Shown here: positions 24,752 to 32,533 of the stretch, piece by piece | How positions within the stretch are numbered: the stretch's first letter is position 1 | Layout: each line of letters starts with the position of its first letter | Assembly: GCA_035485575.1 (NCBI GenBank) | Contig: DATHNW010000030.1 | Location: 34,896-98,895, forward strand | Direction: 5' to 3' | DNA: 64,000 nucleotides | DNA from: DASRHD01 sp035485575 | GTDB lineage: Bacteria; Verrucomicrobiota; Verrucomicrobiia; Opitutales; Opitutaceae | Notes under the pieces: generated by a model | Seen by the model: the letters and a program-made list of their open reading frames with translations, nothing else | What the model was told of the DNA's origin: nothing | Databases searched by the model: none | Program-made: the position numbers and the translations under genes

Positions 24752-27073
24752 CTAGAACTTGACCGTGGTGCTCAGCCGGACGGTGATGCCCGGATAGGGG
24801 CTGACCGAAAGGCGGCTGGCGGGCTCCCAGGCAAACTTGGAGTTCAACACGTTATCCACGTTCAGGTTGAATTTGTAGCGGCCGATGGTGTAGGCGGCGC
24901 CGGCATTGAAGACCGTCCACCGGGCGATGTAGAATCCGACCTGCCGGGTGACGCCGTTGGAATTGAAGCCGGTCTGGCTCTCGCCCGCGGTCTGGCCCAT
25001 TTCCTCCACCGCGCCGAACACGCTGAAGTTTTTCAGCGCGCCGTCGGTGAAGCGGTAGTTCGCGAGCAGGTTGGCCATCTGGTCCGGAACGTTGCGCACG
25101 CGGCGGCCGAACGCGTCGCGGAACTTCATCCGGGTATAGCTGGCGATCACCGAGAGGTTCCTGGTCACGCCGCCGACCAGGTTGAATTCATAGCCGCGGC
25201 TGGTGTTGTTCGTCAGGATGCTGCCCGGCTGGTGGACCGGATCGATGTTGAACAGCGGGTTCGGACTCGTGACGTTGGTCTGGGACATCTGGAAATGCGC
25301 CGCGGTGAAGGAGAGGCGCTGGTCGAGGAATTCGCTCTTGAAGCCGAATTCGTGCTGCCGCCCCTGCGACCAGAGCGGGACGGCGGCCACGCCGGCGCTG
25401 GGGGCGAAGCTGGTCAGCGACGCATTGGTCGAGAAGGTGTAGTAAAGGGCGAGATGGTTGACCGGCTTGAACAAGGCGCTGCCGATGTAACTGTCCTTGA
25501 ATCCGCTCAGCGTCGCGACGCTGGCCGGCGTGATGATGTTGGAGGGAAGGAAGCTGTAGTTCTGGCTCGCGACCCATTCGCGGGTCACGCCGCCGACGAT
25601 GAAGACATGGTCGTCGTAGAATCCCGCCTTGTTCAGGGCGTAGAGCTGTTTCTGCGTTGCCTCGGACTTGCTGCGGTTGCCGAAGGTGAAGAGATTGATG
25701 TCGGGGCGGGGCGCGCTGTAGTCGCCGGCAAACAGGTCGGCGTTGGGCAGATTGGCAGTACCGGTCCGGCCCAGCGGGTTGTAAGCATGCTGGATGGACC
25801 AGCCGGCCACCGGCTGGAGCGAGACCGGGCCGGGATGGAAATTGGCCGCGTAATCATTCTCCACCTGGTACATCAGGCCCATGCTCTTGTTATAGCGCCA
25901 CACTTCCGGCACGGCGTGGGGGTTGAATGGAGAGGAGATGCCGGTGACCTGGCCGGTGTTCTGGTCGAAGGTCTCCGTGGTCCCAAGGTTCGGAAACGCA
26001 CTGTCGCCGACGTTGTTGTGCTCCATGAACTGGCCGCCGAGGCGCATGCTGACCTTGTCGAAGAGCGTGCCGGTGTAGACGAGCTGGGCGGTGTTGGTGC
26101 GCTCGGTCGTGAGGCTGTTGGTGTCGACGCCGTTCGTGCCGTTATAGGTCACGCCCGCGGTATTCGGCTTGTTGGGCAGCGTGGCTCCGCCGATCGAAGT
26201 GGGGCTATAGATCAGCCAGCCGTTGTCGTTCGGCGCCGAGGCATTGCCATAGGCCGCATAATCCACGCCGAAATACTTAAAGGTGATTTCAGCGGTCGGG
26301 GAAAACCGGTAGGTGAGCTCCGCGGCCACGTCATATTTTTTCCACCGGCCGGGGATGTAGGTGTCCGTATTCTGGCCGGTGGCGATCACGCGGTAGGCCA
26401 GATGCTTGCCATCGCCCAGCGGAATTGGCCCGGTGGTGTCGATGGTCAGCTTTTGTGCACTGTAATTGCCGACATCCGCCTGAACGAAGCCCTGCTGGGT
26501 GAACAGCGGCGATTTGGTGATCACGTTGATCGAGCCGCCCGGGGTGCCCGTTGGATTCAGGATCGCATCGGGTCCCAGCACGACTTCGAGCCGCTCGATG
26601 AAGGCCGGTTCGAAGGTGTCGATCGAGGTGCTGGTTCCCGGGATGAAGGTGCTGGAAAAATTATCGACCGTGCGCGTCTGGCTTTCGAAGCCGCGGAAAT
26701 TCTGCCGGTCGTTGATGCCGCCGGCGGTGCCCGCGCCGCGGCCGTTGCTGACGCCGGCGAAGTAGCGGGTGGCGTCATAGGCGCTGTTCGCCCCGAGGTC
26801 GTCGAGCAGTTCGCGCGGAACGACATTGACCGACACCGGGGTGTCGATGAGCTGGCCGCGGATGCGGGCGAGCGACAGGGTGTCGTTGGCGCGGTAAGCA
26901 TCGCCCTTCTGGGAGGAGACGCTGAATTCGGGTAGGGCGACGACCTGCTCGGTCGCAGGATTATTTGGATCGGCCGCGCTGGTCGCGGATGGGGTGGACT
27001 GGCCATGGCCGGGCACGGCGAAGGCGAGCAAAGGCAGCAGGGTAATGCTGGCGCGGAGGGTGTTTTTTTTCAT
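24752..27073 (-). CDS. TonB-dependent outer-membrane receptor (no STN domain)
   Basis: 773 residues from ATG 27073 (MKKNTLRAS...); the in-frame extension to 27211 is not signal-like. Signal peptide 1-24, a short linker with a TonB-box-like EFSVSSQKGDAY segment, plug (IDTPVSVNVVPRELLDD, GGINDRQNFRGFES) and a beta-barrel ending TVKF. It resembles its neighbour at 21998-24604 along the whole plug and barrel, including the order of conserved blocks, so the two arose by duplication. It is the first receptor gene downstream of the FecR/sigma pair (201-base gap). Confidence 0.92.
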   Translation of the reverse strand: MKKNTLRASITLLPLLAFAVPGHGQSTPSATSAADPNNPATEQVVALPEFSVSSQKGDAYRANDTLSLARIRGQLIDTPVSVNVVPRELLDDLGANSAYDATRYFAGVSNGRGAGTAGGINDRQNFRGFESQTRTVDNFSSTFIPGTSTSIDTFEPAFIERLEVVLGPDAILNPTGTPGGSINVITKSPLFTQQGFVQADVGNYSAQKLTIDTTGPIPLGDGKHLAYRVIATGQNTDTYIPGRWKKYDVAAELTYRFSPTAEITFKYFGVDYAAYGNASAPNDNGWLIYSPTSIGGATLPNKPNTAGVTYNGTNGVDTNSLTTERTNTAQLVYTGTLFDKVSMRLGGQFMEHNNVGDSAFPNLGTTETFDQNTGQVTGISSPFNPHAVPEVWRYNKSMGLMYQVENDYAANFHPGPVSLQPVAGWSIQHAYNPLGRTGTANLPNADLFAGDYSAPRPDINLFTFGNRSKSEATQKQLYALNKAGFYDDHVFIVGGVTREWVASQNYSFLPSNIITPASVATLSGFKDSYIGSALFKPVNHLALYYTFSTNASLTSFAPSAGVAAVPLWSQGRQHEFGFKSEFLDQRLSFTAAHFQMSQTNVTSPNPLFNIDPVHQPGSILTNNTSRGYEFNLVGGVTRNLSVIASYTRMKFRDAFGRRVRNVPDQMANLLANYRFTDGALKNFSVFGAVEEMGQTAGESQTGFNSNGVTRQVGFYIARWTVFNAGAAYTIGRYKFNLNVDNVLNSKFAWEPASRLSVSPYPGITVRLSTTVKF

Positions 27074-27274
27074 GGTGTCGGCAGACGGCCATGCAGGGCA
27101 TGACCTGGCGGATGTTTGGGTAGGGGAACTCAACGGAACCGGGCAGCCGGAAGCAGACCGGTCATCGATTGAGACGAACCATGTGCGGGGATGGAGTAGC
27201 GCCATCCGCATTATTTTTTAAAACGCCCGCGGGGCAGGCCGCCGGCCCGAACCTCGCGCGCGCCCAGGCCCGAC

Positions 27275-28321
27275 TCAACGCGCCCGGCGCAATATGATCC
27301 GGTCAGACGACGGACGGTCGACGCTGATATCGCCGCCCTGGGCGAGCAGCCGGACGAAACCCTCGACATTTTCCGGGCGGAAACTGCCGCTGATCGGCAG
27401 CACGCCGAGCGCGGAATCGCCCAGCTCGATCTGCACCGGGTTGCGCCGGTTGAATTCGCTCACGACGTCCGCCAGGGGGGTGGCGACGAAAACGAGACGG
27501 GCTCCCTGCCAGGCCAGCACATCGCTGATGAGCGTCGGGCTGACATTTTCAATCACAGGAATCGCTCCGGGATCGGTCGTGGCCACGATCGCCCGCTGTC
27601 CGGCCGCGAGATGGGCCGGTTCGGGCGCCGGTGTGGCTGCGGCGCCGCCGGTTTCGCTTTTGGCCAGCGTCACCTTGCCCTCGGTCACCAGCACGTCGAT
27701 TTCGCCGTCGGTGATTCGCACGTCGAAAGCCGTGCCCACGGCTCGCACCCGGACCGATCCGGCCTGGACCCAGAAAGGGCGCTCCTTGTTTTTGGCCACC
27801 GTGAAATGGGCTTCACCGCGCACCAGCTGCACCCGGCGTTCGGCCGGGGTATAATCCACCCGGATCTCGCTGCTCGCGTTCAATTCGGCAACCGAGCCGT
27901 CCGCCAGTGTCACCCACTGGTAGCTCTCGGCGGTTGTGGCATAAACTTCGGGCGGGGCGTTGCGGGGGTGCAGGTGCCACCAGATTCCTCCTGCGAGCCC
28001 CAGCACCAGTGCGGCGGCCGCTGCGGCCGACCAGGCAACGACCGGAGCCAATGCCGGTTTGTGCCGGCGCGCCGGCGCGAGCAGGTCGCGATCGGGATGC
28101 GCCTGCGCTTCAGGCCGAAAATTTTCCAGTCCCAGCAGGGTATTCCACGTTGCTTCCAATCGTGCCACTGCCGCCTCATGCCGCGGGCTGGCCTGGCGCC
28201 ATTGCTGGAATGCCGCTTCTTTTTCGGGAGTCAGCCCGTCATCGCGCTCCGCCAGCCAGGCTGCGGCCATGGCCTCGACCTCCTCGTCATGGTCGGGGGA
28301 ATTTTGGTCGAAAAGTTTCAT
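27275..28321 (-). CDS. FecR-type anti-sigma factor
   Basis: 348 residues. The N-terminal DUF4880-like helical domain (AAAWLAERDDGLTPEKEAAFQQW) binds the sigma factor. One membrane helix follows (about 92-113, AWSAAAAAALVLGLAGG), then a periplasmic FecR domain (about 125-230: YQWVTLADGSVAELNASSEI, RRVQLVRGEAHFTVAKNKERPFWVQAG, VRAVGTAFDVRI). The C-terminal DUF4974/STN-like part (LADVVSEFNRRNPVQIELGD) would contact the receptor. Its start overlaps the sigma factor stop by four bases, so the two are co-translated. Confidence 0.93.
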   Translation of the reverse strand: MKLFDQNSPDHDEEVEAMAAAWLAERDDGLTPEKEAAFQQWRQASPRHEAAVARLEATWNTLLGLENFRPEAQAHPDRDLLAPARRHKPALAPVVAWSAAAAAALVLGLAGGIWWHLHPRNAPPEVYATTAESYQWVTLADGSVAELNASSEIRVDYTPAERRVQLVRGEAHFTVAKNKERPFWVQAGSVRVRAVGTAFDVRITDGEIDVLVTEGKVTLAKSETGGAAATPAPEPAHLAAGQRAIVATTDPGAIPVIENVSPTLISDVLAWQGARLVFVATPLADVVSEFNRRNPVQIELGDSALGVLPISGSFRPENVEGFVRLLAQGGDISVDRPSSDRIILRRAR

Positions 28322-28941
28322 GGCTCATTTTTCGGCGCCGCCGGCCGGTCCTTCACCAGCCCCCGCACTTTGAAATACTCCGCGCAACGCCGCATGCCCT
28401 TGGCCAGCTGGGCCTTGACCGTGAGATCAGAGATGCCGAGGTCGGCCGCAATTTCCTTGTGGGAAAGCCCGTAGAGGAGGCGGAGGGTGAGCACCTGCCG
28501 GCAACGCTCCGGCAGCGCCCGGACCGCATCGGCCAGGAGCGCAAGTTCCTGCTGTTTGTTGACGGCTGCAGCGACATCCTGGCTTTCATCTATGACGGTT
28601 AAGTCGGTCAGGTCGCCTATCGGCTCGAATGAAACGACATTGCGGCGCCGGCATAAATCGAGCGCAGCATTCCGGGCGATGGCGAAAAGGAAGGCTTTCA
28701 CGTAGCGCACCTTGCCTGCTTCGCGGGCCCGCAACAGGCGGGCATAGGACTCCTGCACGAGGTCGTCGATATCCGGCAGAGACGGGAAAACACCGTGCAG
28801 ATACGCCCTCAACGCCGGCTCGTGCGGCCGCACTTCGTCCTGAAACCATTGGGAATTCGCGGTGGGCGGGGAGTTCAAGGGGAAGCGGGGAGGCTTTCTG
28901 GCGCGGGCCGAGCCCGCAGGGTAGTGAAAGGAGCCCTGCAC
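28318..28941 (-). CDS. FecI-like ECF sigma factor
   Basis: 207 residues from a GTG at 28941; the first 25-30 residues are Pro/Arg-rich, so a shorter start is possible. The sigma-2 region is visible as PDIDDLVQESYARLLRA and YVKAFLFAIARNAALDLCRRR. The sigma-4 helix-turn-helix is ALPERCRQVLTLRLLYGLSHKEIAADLGISDLTVKAQL, split by a short linker. It would direct transcription of the adjacent TonB receptor when released by the FecR protein. The upstream terminator leaves very little room for a promoter before 28941, which also argues for a start further in. Confidence 0.9.
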   Translation of the reverse strand: MQGSFHYPAGSARARKPPRFPLNSPPTANSQWFQDEVRPHEPALRAYLHGVFPSLPDIDDLVQESYARLLRAREAGKVRYVKAFLFAIARNAALDLCRRRNVVSFEPIGDLTDLTVIDESQDVAAAVNKQQELALLADAVRALPERCRQVLTLRLLYGLSHKEIAADLGISDLTVKAQLAKGMRRCAEYFKVRGLVKDRPAAPKNEP

Positions 28942-28970
28942 AAAAAACGCCGCGCTTCAAGCGTGGCGTT
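28942..28970 (-). terminator. Intrinsic terminator of the lipoprotein gene
   Basis: Nearly perfect 9-10-base arms between 28946 and 28970 around a short loop with one G-U pair. On the minus strand six T (28942-28947) follow. It lies 41 bases after the lipoprotein stop and directly abuts the sigma factor start. Confidence 0.8.
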
Positions 28971-29011
28971 CGAAGGGTTCTTACCCTATTCTCCATCATC
29001 AGCATGCCCCG

Positions 29012-29500
29012 CTATTTTTGCGGATGGTCGTCACGCCGGTTGTCATTGCGGTCGTTCCAGTCATCGGGCCGGTTGTTCTGGTGATCGTCTTTCTGGTCAT
29101 GAGCCGGAGCGGGTGGCGCCCAATTTTTCGGATACTGCCGGACCACCGCTGCGTGATGGGCCGCCGGCGAATCATGGAAATCCACTGCGATGGACGGCGA
29201 GGCCAGTAGTACATTGACCGAGACGCCCCGCGGCGCGGGCCGGGAGACCCACCCGCCGCCCTCTGGATACACGTATTCGTGCCGGTTGCGGCTGTAATAA
29301 ACCTCATAGCCGGGGTAATAAATGTAATCGTCCTGAACCACGACGGTTGCCTGCACGGCCGGTGGCTGCGCCGCTGGTGATTGCACATAGACCTGTGGCG
29401 CATCAGCGGCTGCGCCGCATCCAGTCAGCGTGCCCAGGAGGGCAGTGCACAGCACGAACCGGGCATGACCGGTTTTCAAAAAAAACTTTTTATTGTTCAT
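29012..29500 (-). CDS. Small secreted lipoprotein, function unknown
   Basis: 162 residues from ATG 29500. The N-terminus MNNKKFFLKTG, a hydrophobic stretch and LTGC form a lipobox with Cys at about residue 28. The mature part is rich in Pro, Tyr and Val (VVVQDDYIYYPGYEVYYSRNRHEYVYPEGGGWV), a pattern seen in small YXWGXW- or PXPV-type envelope proteins. It ends in a charged Asp/Asn/His/Arg-rich tail (about 130-162). No catalytic motif. Monocistronic with its own terminator. Confidence 0.72.
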   Translation of the reverse strand: MNNKKFFLKTGHARFVLCTALLGTLTGCGAAADAPQVYVQSPAAQPPAVQATVVVQDDYIYYPGYEVYYSRNRHEYVYPEGGGWVSRPAPRGVSVNVLLASPSIAVDFHDSPAAHHAAVVRQYPKNWAPPAPAHDQKDDHQNNRPDDWNDRNDNRRDDHPQK

Positions 29501-29550
29501 GAAATGAGAATAATCCCGAAGGCGCGTGCGCACCATGGGGTCTAACCCGG

Positions 29551-29592
29551 CGGACAACCCTGGTTAGCTTTGTAGTTACAACAGGTTGTCCG
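29551..29592. promoter_or_regulatory. Inverted repeat upstream of the lipoprotein gene and the subtilase-like gene
   Basis: Perfect 9-base arms CGGACAACC (29551-29559) and GGTTGTCCG (29584-29592) separated by 24 bases. It sits 51 bases upstream of the lipoprotein start codon and about 310 bases before the subtilase-like gene. Could be an operator or an RNA hairpin. Confidence 0.4.
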
Positions 29593-29679
29593 CGCCGCAA
29601 ACGGCGGGAATGTCGATCAAAGCGCAGGCGCAGGCGTTGACTTCTCAAGATGCGCCTTGGGTGACGGCTTGCGCCCTGA

Positions 29680-29756
29680 TGGGCGTATCGGTGAAAACCC
29701 CAGCCATCCCGTCAGGGGACGCGAACAAGCTGGCTTCCTTGGATGCCAGGCTGCTC
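29680..29756 (+). promoter_or_regulatory. Structured leader resembling a GEMM/c-di-GMP-I riboswitch (weak)
   Basis: Inside the 400-bp gap before the subtilase-like gene, AAAACCCC (29694-29701) can pair with GGGG of GGGGACGCGAA (29715-29725). CTGGC (29730-29734) then pairs with GCCAG (29745-29749), followed by GCTGC. Order and wording recall the GEMM core (AAACC, a hairpin, GGGACGCAAAG, a second hairpin, GCCGGGUUGCC). The first hairpin lacks a GNRA loop and the closing P1 stem is poor, so this is only a candidate. Nothing else is recognised in 29501-29900. Confidence 0.25.
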
Positions 29757-29900
29757 TCTGGCCTGCCTTATGCTGGCGTTCCGACTTCCTGTGCCATTTT
29801 CTGATTTTCCTTTTCTCCGGCTTGAGAGCCGCAATCCCGGTGTGAGTTGTGCGATTTCGTGCATCGCAGGCCGGGGATGAGCCAACCGAAAAAACCAAAC

Positions 29901-31310
29901 ATGATCTCTTTCCTCCCCATCCGTCTTGCCCGGATCGCCATTCTCGCGCTGCTCGGCAGTGCCGCCCTCACTTTTGCCACCGGGCCGGTCGTGGATTTCC
30001 CGCTGGAAACCGGCTACGACCGCCTGTGCCAGCGCTGGCAGAATCCCTTTCCGATCAACGGCGCAACAATTGTCATGGGCCAGGTCGAGGGAAACCTGAA
30101 TGGCGCCTACCTGCCCGACGTCACCCTTCCGGATTTCTCGCATGTGAGTTTTCAAATTGTGGACGGCAGCTCGCCGGTGTCGGGCCACGCGACCGATGTG
30201 GGTACGCTCCTTTATGGCAGCACCCTCTCGCTTACCCCTGCCATTTCACAGGTGAAGCTTTACGAGGCCGACCTGCAGTTGACCGGTGGGTTTTTACTGG
30301 AGCCCGCCGGGCTCAACTGGCTCGATCCCGCCGGACCGGCGAACATCGGGGTCGATGTCCTGAATAACAGCTGGGTGATGAACACGGGCGTGCCGCCGAT
30401 CGCCACGCAGATCCTTCGGCGGGTGGACTGGATGGCCGACGCCTACGACATCACCGTCGTGGCGGGCACTCCGAACGATCCGACGTCGCCCATTCCCGAG
30501 CTCATCAGCAGCCTGTACAACGGCATCACCGTCGGCCTGTCGAACGGCGTGTGCAGCCATGGCCCCACCTTGTTTCAGGAAACCGACGGCATCAGCGCCG
30601 GCCGCTGCAAGCCCGATATTGTGGCGCCGTTGCCGGTCGTCAGCGCGGCCACGCCGGTCATTTCCTCCTACGCCGCCATGCTGCTGGACGAAGTGCACCT
30701 GCGCGCGGGCGCGGGTGAAACCAATTTTGCGCACGGCGTGAAGCCGGTCGTGATCAAGTCCCTCCTGCAGACCGGGGCCAACAAGCTGGCCGGCTGGGCC
30801 AAGGGCGATCCGACCACGACGGATGACGACGAAACCTCCCCGCTCGACTGGCAGCAGGGCGCCGGCCAGGTCGACATCGACCATTCCGAGCTGATTCTTT
30901 CCACGGGTGAGCAGCCCTCCGGCTGGGTCAACTGGCTGGGCTGGACTTACGAGGAAGGCATCGCGCCGGGCGACAGCCGCTTGTATGCATTCATCCTCGA
31001 CATGGACACGGCCCGGCGTTTCGCCGCCACGCTCAACTGGAATCGGAAGATCACCGGCACGGGCGTCGCCAGCACGATCGACACGGCGGTGCTGCCGCAC
31101 CTGCAGCTGGAACTTTACACCTACGCCGACGGCGCCTTCACCCTGCTGCAGGCCAGCCGGAGCCCGATCGACAATCTCCAGCACATCGCACTGCCGACGA
31201 TCGACAACGGAGTCTACATCCTTCGGGTGATGAATGTGGGCGACCAGCCTGCCGACTACGGCTTCAGCTGGGCCTGCCTGCCAGAGACCGAAGACGATAT
31301 CACGCCCTGA
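29901..31310 (+). CDS. Secreted subtilase (S8)-like protein with an altered catalytic triad
   Basis: 469 residues from ATG 29901, giving a signal peptide (cleavage near TFA at about 26); ATG 29877 would lengthen the N-region by eight. The fold order follows subtilases. GHATDVGTLLYG gives the His (H96). TVVAGTPND resembles the oxyanion-hole segment (N192). KPDIVAP (237-243) leads into VVSAATPVISSYAAML, where S248 aligns with the catalytic Ser of GTSxAxP. The first strand reads ATIVMGQVEG where subtilases have VxDTG, so the triad Asp is absent. A C-terminal beta domain of about 130 residues resembles pre-peptidase-type modules. It may be inactive or use another acid. Confidence 0.62.
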   Translation: MISFLPIRLARIAILALLGSAALTFATGPVVDFPLETGYDRLCQRWQNPFPINGATIVMGQVEGNLNGAYLPDVTLPDFSHVSFQIVDGSSPVSGHATDVGTLLYGSTLSLTPAISQVKLYEADLQLTGGFLLEPAGLNWLDPAGPANIGVDVLNNSWVMNTGVPPIATQILRRVDWMADAYDITVVAGTPNDPTSPIPELISSLYNGITVGLSNGVCSHGPTLFQETDGISAGRCKPDIVAPLPVVSAATPVISSYAAMLLDEVHLRAGAGETNFAHGVKPVVIKSLLQTGANKLAGWAKGDPTTTDDDETSPLDWQQGAGQVDIDHSELILSTGEQPSGWVNWLGWTYEEGIAPGDSRLYAFILDMDTARRFAATLNWNRKITGTGVASTIDTAVLPHLQLELYTYADGAFTLLQASRSPIDNLQHIALPTIDNGVYILRVMNVGDQPADYGFSWACLPETEDDITP

Positions 31311-31811
31311 GTTTCAGGTGGGGAAGACGCGGCCAGGGCCGCGCGCGGCAGTCTTTATTCGCAGCGGCCGGAGTAACGTTTTCGCGGTTTGAGTCAGCCC
31401 TTTTCGCTGATTTTGTCCCAACTTAAAACGTGTAATCAAAGGCCGACTCGCTTAAGAGAGTGGGGCTAAGCGATGTATTTGATCGATGGCCTGTTGCTTT
31501 CCATCACCTTAATCCTGAGCTTTCTGGGATGGGACTTGGTGGTGTCGAGATGTCTGCTTGGGCGGGATGAGCAGGACTGGCCGTTTCAGGCCGGTAGATC
31601 ATCGATTCTCCCGCTTATCGCATGTGCCAGCGCTATGTTTATCCCATCGAGTATATCGCCGCTTACCGGCTTCGTCCGTGGTTTGCCTTCAGTATCATTC
31701 TTGGGGGAGTGAAAAAGAAAATGGATCGTTAAAAAAGGCTTCCGGGGGGTTTGGAGTTGCCTCAATGTCTTTGGGGCAAACTATTGTGATTCATGCCCAT
31801 CAGGGACCAAA
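31311..31811. other. 501-bp intergenic stretch, mostly without recognised function
   Basis: The composition is less GC-rich than flanking genes. It contains a GC-rich short hairpin near 31331-31346 and one small open frame described separately (31473-31712). No promoter, RNA or repeat can be assigned with confidence. Confidence 0.5.
31473..31712 (+). CDS. Possible small membrane peptide
   Basis: 79 residues. The N-terminal 20 residues are strongly hydrophobic (MYLIDGLLLSITLILSFLGW) and a second apolar stretch lies at about 45-62. It sits alone in a low-GC gap before the glycosyltransferase gene. No family, no convincing ribosome-binding site; may be chance. Confidence 0.25.
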   Translation: MYLIDGLLLSITLILSFLGWDLVVSRCLLGRDEQDWPFQAGRSSILPLIACASAMFIPSSISPLTGFVRGLPSVSFLGE

Positions 31812-32513
31812 ATGCCGGTGAATAAACCCGAGGAAACTGCCGGCCGGCGCAGGATTACCGTCGCGATGATCGCGCGCAATGAAGAGGGATCGATCGGGCT
31901 GGTCATCAATGACATCAAAAGGGTTGTCCCCGAGGCAGAGGTGCTCGTGGTCGATTCCAGCAGCGATCGCACCGCCGAGATCGCGGAGAGCCTCGGCGCC
32001 CGGGTGATCCGCCAATATCCGCCCAAGGGCTATGGGCCGGCCATGGACTGCGCCCTCCGGTCGAGTTCGGGCGAGGTGGTGGTGACCATGGATTGTGACG
32101 GCACCTATCCGGCGGAGAGCATTCCGCTCCTGGCCTCCATGGTGCTTGGCGAAGGCTACGATCTTGTCGACGGATCCAGGCTGGAAAAAAAATCAGAGGC
32201 CATGCCCTGGCCCAACTATCTCGCCAATCTGGGGTTCGCCCTTTTGGCTTCGCTGCTCTTTTTTCGCCGTTTTACCGATCTTCACAGCGGCATGAGAGCC
32301 TACCGGAAGTCGATGATTGACCGTTTGTCCTATCAGCCGCGGGGCGCTGCCCTGCCGGTCGAATTGCTCCTGAAACCGGTGCGGATGGGTTACAAGGTGA
32401 AGGTCGTCTACATCGACTATCGGCAGCGGATCGGGGTCAGCACAATGCAGCCCCTGAGCAGCGCCTGGTGGACGCTCCGGCGCATTCTCGCCGTGCGTTT
32501 CGGCCGGACTTGA
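31812..32513 (+). CDS. Family 2 glycosyltransferase
   Basis: 233 residues. GT-A fold signatures: VAMIARNEEGSIGLVINDIKR, EVLVVDSSSDRTAEIAESLGA, the metal-binding segment MDCDGTYPAESIPLL (DxD-like DCD) and a C-terminal MGYKVKVVYIDYRQRIGVSTM. A hydrophobic segment (about 138-153) may anchor it. The family includes dolichyl-phosphate-mannose-synthase-like enzymes that build polyprenyl-linked sugars. It is followed after 20 bases by an FAD-dependent protein, so the two probably act on the same glycan. Confidence 0.9.
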   Translation: MPVNKPEETAGRRRITVAMIARNEEGSIGLVINDIKRVVPEAEVLVVDSSSDRTAEIAESLGARVIRQYPPKGYGPAMDCALRSSSGEVVVTMDCDGTYPAESIPLLASMVLGEGYDLVDGSRLEKKSEAMPWPNYLANLGFALLASLLFFRRFTDLHSGMRAYRKSMIDRLSYQPRGAALPVELLLKPVRMGYKVKVVYIDYRQRIGVSTMQPLSSAWWTLRRILAVRFGRT

Positions 32514-32533
32514 AGGAAGGCCATCCCGATCGC

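Noticed and set aside
27187..27219. Hairpin followed by a T run on the plus strand upstream of the TonB receptor
   Set aside because: No plus-strand gene precedes it, and in the minus orientation of the real genes it has no T run.
29586..29804. 72-residue plus-strand open frame in the structured leader
   Set aside because: No family features, no good ribosome-binding site, and it overlaps the predicted RNA pairings.
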